In this document: one piece after another, positions 7,620-16,049 of the stretch | How positions within the stretch are numbered: position 1 is the stretch's first letter | Layout of the letters: every line of letters begins with the position of its first letter | From: CALREJ01 sp964533375 | Lineage (GTDB): Bacteria; Patescibacteriota; Gracilibacteria; Peribacterales; Peribacteraceae | NCBI GenBank assembly: GCA_964533375.1 | Contig: CAZHLW010000001.1 | Span: 186,001 to 250,000, forward strand | Length of the DNA stretch: 64,000 nucleotides | Reading direction: 5' to 3' | Made by a program: the position numbers and the translations under genes | The notes under the pieces: model-generated | Told to the model about the DNA's origin: nothing | The model's database searches: none | What the model saw: only the letters and a program-made list of their open reading frames with translations

Positions 7620-7950
7620 GGGAGTTGGGGGTATCGGAAGTAAAAGCTGTAAAACAGAAGAATTCTTGGTTGGGGTGACTCTCCATGTACCCCGTGATGG
7701 CTCGAAGAAGCAGTTGGTCATCAGTCGTGCCTTTCCATTCCTCGTCTTCTCCTCCGAGGATTGCGTGCATCGTTGCTAGGTCCGTTTGGTCATCAACCGT
7801 CAGGAAGCACATGAAATTGCATCTGGGCGATTCATAGACAGTTCCAATTCCACTCGCTTCGAGCCTTTTCAGTGCATCGAAAGTAAGGTGAGGAAGCGGG
7901 ATGTTCCTGGCGCAACAATTCCAGTTGGGTTGAGCAGGTATAAGGTCCAT
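7594..7950 (-). CDS. island paralog 2 of 4, unknown function
   Basis: A 118-residue protein of the same local family: it has SGIGTVY near residue 33, a hydrophobic FMCFLTV strand, an acidic stretch (GGEDEEW), and the end pattern ITGYMESHPNQEFFCF followed by a polar tail. It contains four to five Cys residues that the other copies do not conserve, so they are unlikely to be catalytic. It follows paralog 3 by 27 bases and overlaps paralog 1. The function is unknown; small acidic island proteins could be anti-defence or regulatory factors, but nothing here proves it. Confidence 0.6.
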   Translation of the reverse strand: MDLIPAQPNWNCCARNIPLPHLTFDALKRLEASGIGTVYESPRCNFMCFLTVDDQTDLATMHAILGGEDEEWKGTTDDQLLLRAITGYMESHPNQEFFCFTAFTSDTPNSHENLSCKC

Positions 7951-7977
7951 AAAAAAAGAAGGGAAGAAAATAAGGGT

Positions 7978-8304
7978 TCAGAATTCGTCCGAAGCCAGGA
8001 AGCAGTAGTGACCGTCTGGGGTAGGATTTTTCTCGATGTATTCAAGAATGGTCCTCGCAAGTTTTTTTACCGCTGGAAGATGTTCTTTTGAGACATCGAA
8101 CCAATGATCACTCTCAAGAGTTTTTAGTAGACCATCTAGGTAATGGCTATCGACGTAGAAAAATCCCATGTTGTGGTCGCAAGGATTTAGGTAAACCTCA
8201 CCACAGGCGTTTTGCGCCAGCTTTATAAGCAGACAGTGAGAATTTTCATCCTCGTACAACGTAGGGGTGAGGTCCCATTCAAGTTTGGCAGTGCGAAGGT
8301 TCAT
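7978..8304 (-). CDS. island paralog 3 of 4, unknown function
   Basis: The 108-residue acidic protein shares with paralog 4 the N-terminal pattern L-x-E-D-E-N-x-x-x-L-L-I-x-x-L and a G-x-V-Y/F turn, then the common C-terminal helix (ILEYIEKNP) and aromatic strand (HYCFLASDEF). It lies 18 bases after paralog 4. No signal peptide or membrane segment is visible, so it is probably cytoplasmic. I do not recognise it outside this cluster. Confidence 0.62.
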   Translation of the reverse strand: MNLRTAKLEWDLTPTLYEDENSHCLLIKLAQNACGEVYLNPCDHNMGFFYVDSHYLDGLLKTLESDHWFDVSKEHLPAVKKLARTILEYIEKNPTPDGHYCFLASDEF

Positions 8305-8322
8305 AGGGGGTGGGGGAAAGAA

Positions 8323-8616
8323 TTAAGCGAAGAGCATGAACAGGTATTCCTCCTTCGGATGCGCCGAGGCGTATTCAATAATTTTCTCGATAGCGTTTTG
8401 CAAAGCGGGTTCTTCTTTCCAGTTTTTAAGCTCCTCAATTTCATACTTATCGAGCATGAGGAATGCGATGGCGGGGTCCTCCTGTCCAATGTCATAGGTT
8501 CGGATAAACACCGAGCCAATGCCGCCTTGCGGAAGTCGGTCCATCAGCAGGACAGCATTTTCATCCTCGTGCAGAGGATGTTTGTTACCTGATTCGAACG
8601 AAGCATGAATTTCCAT
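8323..8616 (-). CDS. island paralog 4 of 4, unknown function (first of the operon)
   Basis: The 97-residue protein opens the four-gene cluster. It has HEDENAVLLMDRL, GGIGSVFI, a hydrophobic AIAFLML strand, and the shared end IIEYASAHPKEEYLFML. The likely promoter region contains a copy of half of the palindrome found in front of the island's XRE gene (8650-8664), which suggests common control. Function unknown. Confidence 0.62.
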   Translation of the reverse strand: MEIHASFESGNKHPLHEDENAVLLMDRLPQGGIGSVFIRTYDIGQEDPAIAFLMLDKYEIEELKNWKEEPALQNAIEKIIEYASAHPKEEYLFMLFA

Positions 8617-8649
8617 GTGAGTAGTTGGGAGAAAATGAAGCAGAGTTAC

Positions 8650-8677
8650 ACACCGTCAGATATGCTTTATTCGGTGT
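8650..8677. promoter_or_regulatory. operator-like half site upstream of the paralog operon
   Basis: ACACCGTCAGATATG (8650-8664) matches the left half of the palindrome at 32802 in 14 of 15 bases, and a partial inverted arm CGGTGT follows at 8672-8677. It overlaps the 3' end of the primase-like gene and lies about 35-60 bases upstream of paralog 4. It is a likely binding site for the XRE protein encoded at 32858. Confidence 0.45.
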
Positions 8678-10619
8678 TGGAATTAAGCGGTTCTGACCCT
8701 GTGTTCCATTTGAAGTGAGAGCGGCATTCTTCCGAGCTGAACCACATGAAGTCTTCCTGGAATTGGATACCCTTTTCCGTGGTCAAATCGTCAGGGTCCC
8801 ATTCCTCACAAATTCCGAGAATTTTCATGGTCTGCATTTCGTGGAGTGCCGTTGGCTTTGAAACCTTCAAGACCTTCTCTACCTGTCCTGTAGTAATCTT
8901 CCCGCCACGATCAATAAGTGCGTGCAACAGCTCTGCTCGATGCCCAGGGGCAGAATCACAGGCGAGCAGTACCACGCAGGGCATGTCCTCATCCGTAATG
9001 TGTTCCCTCCCAAGAGCAACAGCGTGGCCTCTGGCGAGGTTATAGAGCAGCTGGTTGAGTCGGTCAGGTTTCTCAATGACGGGAGAGTGGTACACCAATT
9101 CTTCGCCCGTATCGTTGCGCTCTCTATCGGTGTTCAATGTCCCACGGAGCTTTGCCAGGAGGCTCGCACATCGTGCGATGATCATGAGATGGCTTGCCTG
9201 ATCTTTGGATTTATCCCATGCGATGCCGTCACGGTGCTTTGCCCAGAGTGTTCGCAGCAGGTCGCCCGTTACTTTACGGCACACCATTTCTTTCTCCTTA
9301 CAGGCATTGCCCTGCAATTGGCGCACAAGTTCCTCATTCGTCTTTGTCTTCATGTGCAGACCCAAGAAGAACAGGCGCGGTCCCTGGTTTCCCATGACCT
9401 TCCAAACGCGCCGTGGGATTGGCGTTGAGGCTGCAAGAAGCATGAAAAGATAGTCGCCTGTGCGGGTCCTTTGCCCGTGGACTCCTCCATCCGTTGCAAG
9501 CCCCTCCCCATCGAGTACGCGGGTAAGAATTCCCACGTTTGAGATAAGATCCTCCTCTCGCGCAGAAAACACCGTAGCGAGGTCGCGGATGCAGAACATG
9601 CGGTACTTCAGCCGAGGAAGCAGGTCCACCTTCTCCAGGTCTTCGCGCTTCACGTTTGCGGCATTCGATACGAAGGATGCGGGACTAAATTTATCCGATG
9701 GATACATGAGTTCGGGAAGCCCAGACTCGGCAAAAAAGTTGATCGTGATTGTCTTCCCCGCCGCTGGCACGTCGATGAGAACGAGAGCGAAGGGATTGGT
9801 GATGTCCTTGATAAGCAGCTGTGCAACGGTGCTTAGGGCAATCTCGGAAGCAACAACGAGTTCCTGAAAATTCTCTCGAATGACATTCCTCCATTCGTTG
9901 ATTTCCACAGGCTGCTTTGGAGCAGTTAGAAGTGCTACCCGTGGTCGGGTGTCGTTTACATCTTTATTTTTGTCACCCGCCTGTGGCACTTTTTTGGCGA
10001 GAGATAATAGCTCGATTTTGAAGTCTTTCGACTCTTTTTTGCAGTAGCGAGCAAAGTCCGTGATGTCACCTCCATCGCCAAGTACTTCGGGTAATTCAAT
10101 TCTGAAAAGCTCAATATCAGATCTCTTTTTTTCGAAAAGTCGTACTGTCTTATCTGCTCCCTTCTTGCCAGCTTCATCGAGGTCAAAACAAACAGTGACT
10201 TTAATTCCTTTTGGGAAGAGCTTGAGCCATTCTTCTTTGAAAGTTCCAGCGCCTCCCGTGGAGCAAATTGCTTCTATTCCATTACCGATAAGCACGAGTG
10301 CATCTGGTTCGCCTTCACAGAGAATAATGTCCGTTGCATCGCCCAAGTAAGGGAGTGGATACAGTGTGGCGGGACTACCCTTGGGTTGTACCAGATATTT
10401 GGGCTGAGTCTCTTTGCCGTTTGTCGGCCTCTTCAGTTTATAAAAAAGCGTTTTGCCCTCTGCATCAAGGATGGGGATCACAACCCATTTGTTCTGCGCG
10501 TGGATAGTCCATGCGATGCCCTGGCTCTCCAGGATGTCCTTGGACACGCATCGTTCCTCAAGCCAGTACTTGAGTTCGCCAGAGGGCAACGGCTGCAACT
10601 TGAGGGGTTTCTGGGTCAT
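8667..10619 (-). CDS. Toprim/P-loop replication protein (primase-helicase-like)
   Basis: This 650-residue protein has a Toprim domain: strand IILCEGEPDALVL with Glu102, then VCFDLDEAGKKGADK with Asp146 and Asp148. An ATPase-like region follows, with Walker A PAAGKT ending at residue 290 in the context LVLIDVPAAGKT. The C-terminus looks like a winged helix (KITTGQVEKVLKVSKPTAL). The order resembles phage and plasmid primase-helicases that start island replication, with the zinc or CHC2 part supplied by the preceding gene. The ATG at 10619 overlaps the upstream stop as ATGA, indicating translational coupling. The ATPase part is only loosely helicase-like, so the exact activity is inferred. Confidence 0.75.
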   Translation of the reverse strand: MTQKPLKLQPLPSGELKYWLEERCVSKDILESQGIAWTIHAQNKWVVIPILDAEGKTLFYKLKRPTNGKETQPKYLVQPKGSPATLYPLPYLGDATDIILCEGEPDALVLIGNGIEAICSTGGAGTFKEEWLKLFPKGIKVTVCFDLDEAGKKGADKTVRLFEKKRSDIELFRIELPEVLGDGGDITDFARYCKKESKDFKIELLSLAKKVPQAGDKNKDVNDTRPRVALLTAPKQPVEINEWRNVIRENFQELVVASEIALSTVAQLLIKDITNPFALVLIDVPAAGKTITINFFAESGLPELMYPSDKFSPASFVSNAANVKREDLEKVDLLPRLKYRMFCIRDLATVFSAREEDLISNVGILTRVLDGEGLATDGGVHGQRTRTGDYLFMLLAASTPIPRRVWKVMGNQGPRLFFLGLHMKTKTNEELVRQLQGNACKEKEMVCRKVTGDLLRTLWAKHRDGIAWDKSKDQASHLMIIARCASLLAKLRGTLNTDRERNDTGEELVYHSPVIEKPDRLNQLLYNLARGHAVALGREHITDEDMPCVVLLACDSAPGHRAELLHALIDRGGKITTGQVEKVLKVSKPTALHEMQTMKILGICEEWDPDDLTTEKGIQFQEDFMWFSSEECRSHFKWNTGSEPLNSNTE

Positions 10620-11035
10620 AGGAAGCAGGTGGAAAGAAATTCGGCTGCCTCCTTCAAAGAGCATTCGTGGATATGCATCACAAGATCGAGAGTGGAGCCT
10701 TGTGACACTCCACCCTTTTCTTTGCCTGAAAACCTCTTCCATGTATTCGTCTTTTCAAACAATGTAAGAGACGTTATTTCACCTTCATCGCGCATTGCAT
10801 ACGTACCAGCCCCTGTCTTTATTGCTTCAACGCCGAGTTGATGTGCAACTTCAAGGATTGGGATTTGCCGTAGAGCGTCGAAGTCTTTATGCATAGAGAT
10901 AAGGTGAGTGGAGAGGCGAGAATGAAGAGTGAGCTTTGCGTTCCATACGGATGCGAGTTTGATAAGGCTTGAGATAAACCGATTTTCTGCGGTTAAATCT
11001 TGAGTTGTGGCTGATGTAAAAGTAGGATTCATCAT
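10616..11035 (-). CDS. CHC2-like primase N-terminal domain protein
   Basis: Up to 139 residues. The C-terminal ~90 match the layout of the DnaG-type N-terminal module: FDALRQIPILEVAHQLGVEA, then a short beta region (YAMRDEGEITSLTLFEKTNTWKRF), a GGVSQGSTLDLVMHI segment and a closing helix CSLKEAAEFL. The zinc-binding Cys/His residues of a true CHC2 domain are missing, so it is probably a degenerate, non-zinc form. An internal ATG at 10894 would give a 91-residue protein starting right at this module and may be the real start. Its stop overlaps the start of the Toprim gene, so the pair is a split primase. Confidence 0.65.
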   Translation of the reverse strand: MMNPTFTSATTQDLTAENRFISSLIKLASVWNAKLTLHSRLSTHLISMHKDFDALRQIPILEVAHQLGVEAIKTGAGTYAMRDEGEITSLTLFEKTNTWKRFSGKEKGGVSQGSTLDLVMHIHECSLKEAAEFLSTCFL

Positions 11036-11108
11036 AGAAATAAGGGAAAAGAGCTAGTCTTCTTGCAAGGAGGGCGGCTATTTTCCTGTTATGGAGGTCG
11101 GAGGATTG

Positions 11109-11252
11109 TCATGGTTGTGGCTGGGAAAGAAGATAAGCAAAATGAACCAGTGACTCTGCTTCGCGCTTAGCCTGTTCGGGTGTCAGTTCGACTCCATAAT
11201 CCTCACGGATTATTTGTGCGAACTCGGCCAAATCTGACTCCGTAAGGGTCAT
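11109..11252 (-). CDS. 47-residue helical acidic protein of a CPR mobile-element type
   Basis: A short gene encoding a mostly helical, acidic protein that starts MTLTESDLAEFAQIIREDYG and continues VELTPEQAKREAESLV. The pattern, an LT-E-x-x-L-x-x-F start followed by G-V-E-L-x-x-E-x-A, resembles small proteins I have seen beside mobile-element genes in CPR genomes; no function is known to me. Its ATG overlaps the stop of the DUF5659-like gene as ATGA, which supports its being real and cotranslated. Confidence 0.6.
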   Translation of the reverse strand: MTLTESDLAEFAQIIREDYGVELTPEQAKREAESLVHFAYLLSQPQP

Positions 11253-11488
11253 GAGTGAAAGTCGTAAAGAATATGTTTTGCTCGTTTAAGTGATGTCAGC
11301 AGTGACTGTGCAGGACACAGCAAAGAATCGGTCCAGTAGGCGCGAAGGATCTTTTGAAGATCGTCACTGTCCTCAAATACGAAGATCACTTTGCCGCTAG
11401 GATCGGAACGATCTAACGTGCGTAGTTTGCACTGCTTATGCAGTAAAACTGCAATAGTGGGGAGGTCGTGTGTTCTGTAATCCTGCAT
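11249..11488 (-). CDS. DUF5659-like small protein
   Basis: A 79-residue protein starting MQDYRTHDLPTIAVLLHK. The arrangement of a T-H/S-D-L start, a helix, a D-R-x-x-P-x-G-K-V-I-F-V-F-E-D strand-turn, and a second helix with D-L-x-K-I-L-R-x-Y resembles the DUF5659 family, common in CPR plasmids and islands and of unknown role. I take the ATG at 11488; six more codons upstream are possible. It is coupled by ATGA overlap to the 47-residue gene downstream. Confidence 0.65.
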   Translation of the reverse strand: MQDYRTHDLPTIAVLLHKQCKLRTLDRSDPSGKVIFVFEDSDDLQKILRAYWTDSLLCPAQSLLTSLKRAKHILYDFHS

Positions 11489-11523
11489 GATGTCGCCACC
11501 ATGCATCCCTCAAATTTTGAGGG

Positions 11524-13272
11524 CTAATCTAAGTCTTTGAGGGACAAAGTTGTTTCATCCACCTCAAACCATACCGTAACTTCTTTTCGTTTTAAGCCTG
11601 CCACTTGTGCGAGTTTCCTCTGCAAGTTTTCAATAGCTTTGTTGAAGTCAAACCCTCTCACTTCATCCTCTCGTTCCAGTACTTCTGCTAAATACTTTTT
11701 GATTGAATCTTTTTGGAGTACTTCACCTTTCTTTTCGAGCAAAAGCTTCCACAGATATTGAATCGCAGAATCTTGATTGAACCTTGTTGATAAGTTTTTA
11801 TCACTCTCATTCCAAATAACTTTGAGATCAAAATCTGTCACAAGATTCAAATACCGAATCACATTACTTTTAGGTATTTGAAACTCTTCAGCATCCTCTA
11901 ATACATTAGGAAGTTGCCTTCTTGGTGTAGATTTTTGCACTAACTTCATTCCTGGAAACATCTCGTGATGAGGTCTTATTATATAACGCAATAAGGTAAT
12001 CATTGGGTTTATTGGTTTATGAGGGATCGCCTCTTCATCCATTGGAATAATCTCGGAGGGGTATTCCATTTCCACACTTATTTGTTTTTCTTTATTTAGC
12101 GCAAATAAAATTCCATGAAGTTCCGTTTTAGAGAGATTCGGTACGCCACTGAGAAATACGCTGGGTTCGATATATGTCGTTAAATCTTCCTCAGCGCTGA
12201 GATCCAACTGATCTACGGCAATCTTGAGGATTGCAGCCTTCTTGTCGCTTATCGATAAATACCCATTAGGGGTATTTTCAAGGGGAGCAGGTATTAACTG
12301 ATTATATTGTTTTAGTGGTCGTATTCGGATTTGCAGAAGTTCAGAACCGTCTACTCTCCGCATTCCTCCCGCCATTAATTCACCGTCTTCATCTAATGCC
12401 AAGATTGTTTCTGCTGGCTTCATTCCTTCTGGGAATAGAGGGTGGATGAAGTCTTTATCAGAAAGCCAAAAACCTCGTTTGAAATGCTCCTGTTTTTTGC
12501 TCAATATGCCGTACATGGCCTCTTTTTGCTGCGCCCAGTTCAATACATTTTCCTCCCATTTAATGTCATGCCATCGAAAAGACTGAAGGTAATCATGCAG
12601 TTCCTTTTTCGCCAATTTATGCACTCCAACTGCCTGTGTGAAAAACTCGACAATCACAGGCGATGAACTAATAAAATCCGTGCTCTTGCTGGTCCATTGG
12701 TCTTTATGAGGGTTGTCCTCCAGGTTCAGGCGATGCTCACGAGTGATCACTTCTTGGCGCGCCAAAGCCAAGTGAAACGCGAGGTCAAATGCCTGATGCA
12801 TTGGAACTATGACCGATCTCTCTGCCTTTACCTCTTCCCACAGCGCCACAGGTTTTTTCTTCACATATTCTTTCTCTCCGAGTGATTCTCCAACGCTTAC
12901 CATTGAATGAAAAGACCCAAAAGCATTCGTTCGCTCATACTCATAAATCTCTACGGGGCTAACTGCAATCTCCACTTCCATCAAAGCGGTCTCAACCTTA
13001 TGAAACATTCTAAGGATGTCTATCATTGGTGGTAGCTTCAAATCGTTGTACTTCACAAACTGCGCCCGCCCCCACAGAAGGTCGTTCAGGTGATCCTGCA
13101 TTGCCCCTGAGAATTTGCGCTGACTTTCATCTAATTCAGTCCGTGGAACACTTTTTGCCCCTTCTGTGTAAAACGCTAATTGATACAGCGCAATTAGCGT
13201 GTTCGGATTGATCGGTGGTGAAGGTTCATCGTAGATGTCATCTGCGTAAACCTCATCTTTATCAATACTCAT
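11524..13272 (-). CDS. 582-residue island protein of unknown function
   Basis: I do not recognise this protein. It is soluble, rather acidic at the N-terminus (MSIDKDEVYADDIYDEPSPP), mostly helical through residue ~250, with a mixed middle (LLQIRIRPLKQYNQLIP) and a Lys/Glu-rich helical C-terminus. No Walker motif, zinc site or membrane segment is visible. Its DNA is visibly more A/T-rich than the core genes. It is the last gene before the leftmost dif-like site (13325), so in an island without cassettes it would neighbour the zinc-ribbon gene at 30173. Confidence 0.7.
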   Translation of the reverse strand: MSIDKDEVYADDIYDEPSPPINPNTLIALYQLAFYTEGAKSVPRTELDESQRKFSGAMQDHLNDLLWGRAQFVKYNDLKLPPMIDILRMFHKVETALMEVEIAVSPVEIYEYERTNAFGSFHSMVSVGESLGEKEYVKKKPVALWEEVKAERSVIVPMHQAFDLAFHLALARQEVITREHRLNLEDNPHKDQWTSKSTDFISSSPVIVEFFTQAVGVHKLAKKELHDYLQSFRWHDIKWEENVLNWAQQKEAMYGILSKKQEHFKRGFWLSDKDFIHPLFPEGMKPAETILALDEDGELMAGGMRRVDGSELLQIRIRPLKQYNQLIPAPLENTPNGYLSISDKKAAILKIAVDQLDLSAEEDLTTYIEPSVFLSGVPNLSKTELHGILFALNKEKQISVEMEYPSEIIPMDEEAIPHKPINPMITLLRYIIRPHHEMFPGMKLVQKSTPRRQLPNVLEDAEEFQIPKSNVIRYLNLVTDFDLKVIWNESDKNLSTRFNQDSAIQYLWKLLLEKKGEVLQKDSIKKYLAEVLEREDEVRGFDFNKAIENLQRKLAQVAGLKRKEVTVWFEVDETTLSLKDLD

Positions 13273-13296
13273 ATTGAAACAATTTTAGCGTGTTTT

Positions 13297-13314
13297 ACAG
13301 GTCTTGAAACCTGT
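13297..13314. promoter_or_regulatory. perfect palindrome upstream of the 582-aa gene
   Basis: ACAGGT and ACCTGT flank CTTGAA 25-42 bases before the start codon. It could be an operator; it is short, and no partner protein can be named. Confidence 0.3.
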
Positions 13315-13324
13315 GTTCTCGTTT

Positions 13325-13352
13325 ATGTCACCTAATGCGCCTACTGCGTAAT
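13325..13352 (+). other. dif-like recombination site S1 (11-6-11)
   Basis: Left arm ATGTCACCTAA, spacer TGCGCC, right arm TACTGCGTAAT. The arms are imperfect inverted repeats, as at XerC/XerD sites. The right arm is identical to that of S3, and the left arm is very close to that of S2. It bounds the metal module on its left; S1 and S2 are in the same orientation. Confidence 0.7.
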
Positions 13353-13446
13353 AAAGATCCTCTCGAAAACATACCCTCCATCGCAGACACATCATGCAGT
13401 TGCCCATCTTCAATAGCATTAAACGTTTCACGTTGCGGGATAACCA

Positions 13447-14280
13447 TCATCCTGCAGCTGTACGTAAATCGTTTCTTGCATCCCGAATGATCGACCATGA
13501 AGCATGGAGGAACAGCGACGCAATGACAGATGCAGCAATTAGGTCAGGCCACGGCGTTCCCGTCCATGCAACAAGCCCCGCTGCGATCACGACCACAAGA
13601 TTGCCAATAGCATCGTTGCGGCTGAAGAGCCACACAGCACGGACATTCGCATCGCCTGCGCGGTGGGGCATGAGCACGACTGCCGCGACAATGTTGATGA
13701 CCAGTGCGATAGCACCGAGAATGCCCATCAATTCGCTTTCGGGAGTTTGCAGTACGAAGAAACGATAGATGGTGTTGAGAAGCACACCTGCTCCTAAGAG
13801 AGCAAGGAAGATGCCTTGAATGAGTGCGGAACGCGCCCGCCATCGAAGACCCCAGCCGATGGCGAGAAGGCCGAGGAACGTGATCGACCCGTCCCCAAGG
13901 AAATCGAGGGCATCTGCCTTGAGCGCTTGGGAACCCGCAATGAACCCGCCGACCATTTCTCCAACGCCATAGCAAGCATTAAGCAGGATCACGATCCACA
14001 GTGCTCGGCGGTAGGCAGGAGTGACATGCGTGAGATCTTTTGGGAGTTCGTCATCGTCTTTTCCTTCTTGCATCCGCGCGAGGTTGTAGCCGATGCCTTT
14101 GACGGCACTCTCCACCGCAGCAAGGGCAGCAACATCGTTCATGCGGAGCGTCATCACCTGCGAAGCAATGGAGACTTTCACATCCTGCACCTCTGCCACT
14201 TTTCTAGTTGCTGCTTCGATTTTGGCAGCACAGGAGGGACAATCCATCCCTGTAACGCGATAGCGGACCTGTTGTGTCAT
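13447..14280 (-). CDS. cation diffusion facilitator fused to an HMA domain
   Basis: A 277-residue protein beginning with a heavy-metal-associated domain (GMDCPSC, metal ligands Cys14 and Cys17 of the CxxC) followed by a six-helix CDF transporter body. The CDF metal site in helix 2 reads ADALDFLGDG and in helix 5 RNDAIGN, so the usual His residues are replaced by Asp/Asn, suggesting altered metal choice. It would export a soft divalent metal with proton exchange. The ATG at 14280 begins just after the regulator's stop at 14283, so regulator and transporter form one operon, a typical metal-sensor/efflux pair. Confidence 0.85.
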   Translation of the reverse strand: MTQQVRYRVTGMDCPSCAAKIEAATRKVAEVQDVKVSIASQVMTLRMNDVAALAAVESAVKGIGYNLARMQEGKDDDELPKDLTHVTPAYRRALWIVILLNACYGVGEMVGGFIAGSQALKADALDFLGDGSITFLGLLAIGWGLRWRARSALIQGIFLALLGAGVLLNTIYRFFVLQTPESELMGILGAIALVINIVAAVVLMPHRAGDANVRAVWLFSRNDAIGNLVVVIAAGLVAWTGTPWPDLIAASVIASLFLHASWSIIRDARNDLRTAAG

Positions 14281-14282
14281 AT

Positions 14283-14600
14283 TTAGTAGTGGGTACACAT
14301 ATAAATCTCCTTTGAGTGCTTCTTCAGAATTTTCCTCGCATATTTAAGAATCTCGGAAACCTCTTTGGATGAGACTTCGTAGAAGACCTCTCTGCCTCGC
14401 TTCTCCTTGCGGATGAGACCGCATTCAAGGAGACAAGCAAGATGAGCCGAGGTATTGGGCTGTGAGAGTTTCGTTTCTTCGACGATCTGTGAGACGGTTT
14501 TCTCTCCGTCTGCAATGGTTTCAAGAATCATCAAACGTGAGTGGTCGCCAAGACCCTTGAACAGTTTCGCTTCGAGTTGCAGTTCAGTGAGTTGAGGCAT
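14283..14600 (-). CDS. ArsR/SmtB-family metal sensor, CmtR-like
   Basis: This 105-residue winged-helix repressor has the recognition-helix region SQPNTSAHLACLLECGL. Cys56 and Cys60 in that helix plus a C-terminal Cys102 (MCTHY) reproduce the Cd/Pb-binding triad of mycobacterial CmtR (Cys57, Cys61, Cys102). That spacing supports a Cd(II)/Pb(II)-type sensor rather than an arsenic sensor. It is divergent from the PaaK-like gene, and the 45-base spacer holds a palindrome (14618-14631) that is its likely operator. Metal binding should release the repressor and induce the downstream CDF exporter. Confidence 0.88.
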   Translation of the reverse strand: MPQLTELQLEAKLFKGLGDHSRLMILETIADGEKTVSQIVEETKLSQPNTSAHLACLLECGLIRKEKRGREVFYEVSSKEVSEILKYARKILKKHSKEIYMCTHY

Positions 14601-14603
14601 AGA

Positions 14604-14632
14604 TTGGACGTATAATTATGTATTTATACATT
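14604..14632. promoter_or_regulatory. divergent promoter/operator of the CmtR-like sensor
   Basis: The palindrome ATGTAT-TT-ATACAT (14618-14631) lies between the two divergent genes. For the plus-strand gene TTGGAC (14604) and TACATT (14627) are 17 bp apart, so a bound repressor would cover that promoter as well as its own. Confidence 0.5.
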
Positions 14633-14645
14633 ATCCCATCTCTGC

Positions 14646-16049
14646 ATGACTCGCAACACCGAAACACAACCTGCTAAGAAGAGAGTCGGTATTGGATTCG
14701 TGGGTTTCCTCAAGCTCGTAGGAAAGATTCGGGCACTGAAGCGGCGCGAGAAGTGGACGCGGGAGCAGATCAAGCAGTATCAGCAGCAGGAACTGCAAAA
14801 GCTGCGTGAATTCGCGTATGCCAGTTCTCCTTTCTACAAAAAATTCCATAAAGGATTGGAAGGCTGTCCGCTTACTGAGCTTCCAGTGCTCACGAAGCAG
14901 GAACTCATGCAATCATGGGATGAGATCGTCACGGATCGCTCCCTGCGGCTCAAAGATGTCGAGCAGTTCTTGGAGAACATGACCGAGTTCCAACCATACA
15001 GTTCTGGCCACTATGCCTTCGCTACGGGTGGCACTACAGGTGTCAAAGGAGTGTTCCTGTTTAACCAAGATGAATTCCTAACAATGTTCGCGCTGACAGC
15101 CCGTGCATCTGGCTGGATGGGCATTCATCTGAGTTTGCGCGAACGGCCACGCATGGCTGTTGTGCAGTCGCGCCTCCCGTGGCATCTCGCAGGAGCCGCA
15201 CACTCTCTCAAAGTCCCGTTCATCCGCACGCTCGTTTTGGATTCAGTAGAGCCGATGCCGCAGCTTGTTTCTCAACTTAATGCCTTCCAGCCCCATGTGT
15301 TCGGTGGGTACGCGGGTAATGTACATCTGCTTGCCGAAGAGCAGATTGCAGGACGGTTACGTATTGCCCCAAAAACGATCCTGACAACCGCAGAAACCCT
15401 CAAAAAAGAAGCGAGGAAGGCTATTAAGAAGGCATGGGGCATTGAGCCATTTGAAGCGTATGGGGCAACAGAGACAGCGGAAGTCGCATCCGAATGTCAG
15501 GAGCACAAAGGGCTACATATCTACGATGACATGGTTATCCTCGAAGTGGTTGATCGTGACAATAAGCCTGTGCCAGCAGGAACCTACGGGAGCAAGTTAC
15601 TTGTAACCGTTCTCTGGCGGCGTTCCATGCCACTCATCCGCTATGAAATAAGCGATCACATCAAACTTGCCTCCAAGCCTTGCCCCTGCGGTAGGCCTTT
15701 CCCTCTCATTGAAGAAGTTCAGGGGCGAGAGGAACAAGTGATTCATCTGACAGGGAAAGACGGCGGAGAAATCGCTATCGATCCAGAGTTCTTCTTTGAC
15801 GAAATGGTTCTCCTGCCCATCGACGGATGGCAGATAGTACAAGAGAACAAAGATACTCTCACTTGCTTCATCCTTCGTCCTCATTCGACATTCAATGAAT
15901 CGGAATTCGTGAAGCGCATTACGGGAGAATTGGAGACGCAGGGAGCGAAGACACCGACGGTGAAAGTCGAGCGCATCGACGAGCTACGGCGCACGAAAGT
16001 AGGAAAAGTGATTACGATACAGGCATTGCCGAGGAAACCTACCTCTTAG
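14646..16049 (+). CDS. phenylacetate-CoA ligase-like adenylate-forming enzyme
   Basis: The 467-residue protein has the PaaK/CapK-type fold: SSPFYKKF near residue 60, the AMP-binding P-loop ATGGTTGVKG near 128, the YGATETAE motif near 275 and RYEISDHI near 337, plus a CPCG pair typical of this subgroup. Such enzymes activate a carboxylate with ATP. It is the only plus-strand gene of the metal module and shares the regulated spacer with the CmtR-like repressor, so it may be metal-induced. The substrate is unknown, and no acyl-carrier or biosynthetic partner is visible. Its 3' end overlaps the convergent CDF gene by 11 bases. Confidence 0.85.
   Translation: MTRNTETQPAKKRVGIGFVGFLKLVGKIRALKRREKWTREQIKQYQQQELQKLREFAYASSPFYKKFHKGLEGCPLTELPVLTKQELMQSWDEIVTDRSLRLKDVEQFLENMTEFQPYSSGHYAFATGGTTGVKGVFLFNQDEFLTMFALTARASGWMGIHLSLRERPRMAVVQSRLPWHLAGAAHSLKVPFIRTLVLDSVEPMPQLVSQLNAFQPHVFGGYAGNVHLLAEEQIAGRLRIAPKTILTTAETLKKEARKAIKKAWGIEPFEAYGATETAEVASECQEHKGLHIYDDMVILEVVDRDNKPVPAGTYGSKLLVTVLWRRSMPLIRYEISDHIKLASKPCPCGRPFPLIEEVQGREEQVIHLTGKDGGEIAIDPEFFFDEMVLLPIDGWQIVQENKDTLTCFILRPHSTFNESEFVKRITGELETQGAKTPTVKVERIDELRRTKVGKVITIQALPRKPTS

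Noticed and set aside
10035..10062. A fifth dif-like site inside the Toprim gene (GCAGTAGCGAGC equals the right arm end and spacer of S2 on the minus strand).
   Set aside because: The second arm does not match and the stretch is coding (ARYCKK). It could be a secondary target but is not called as a site.
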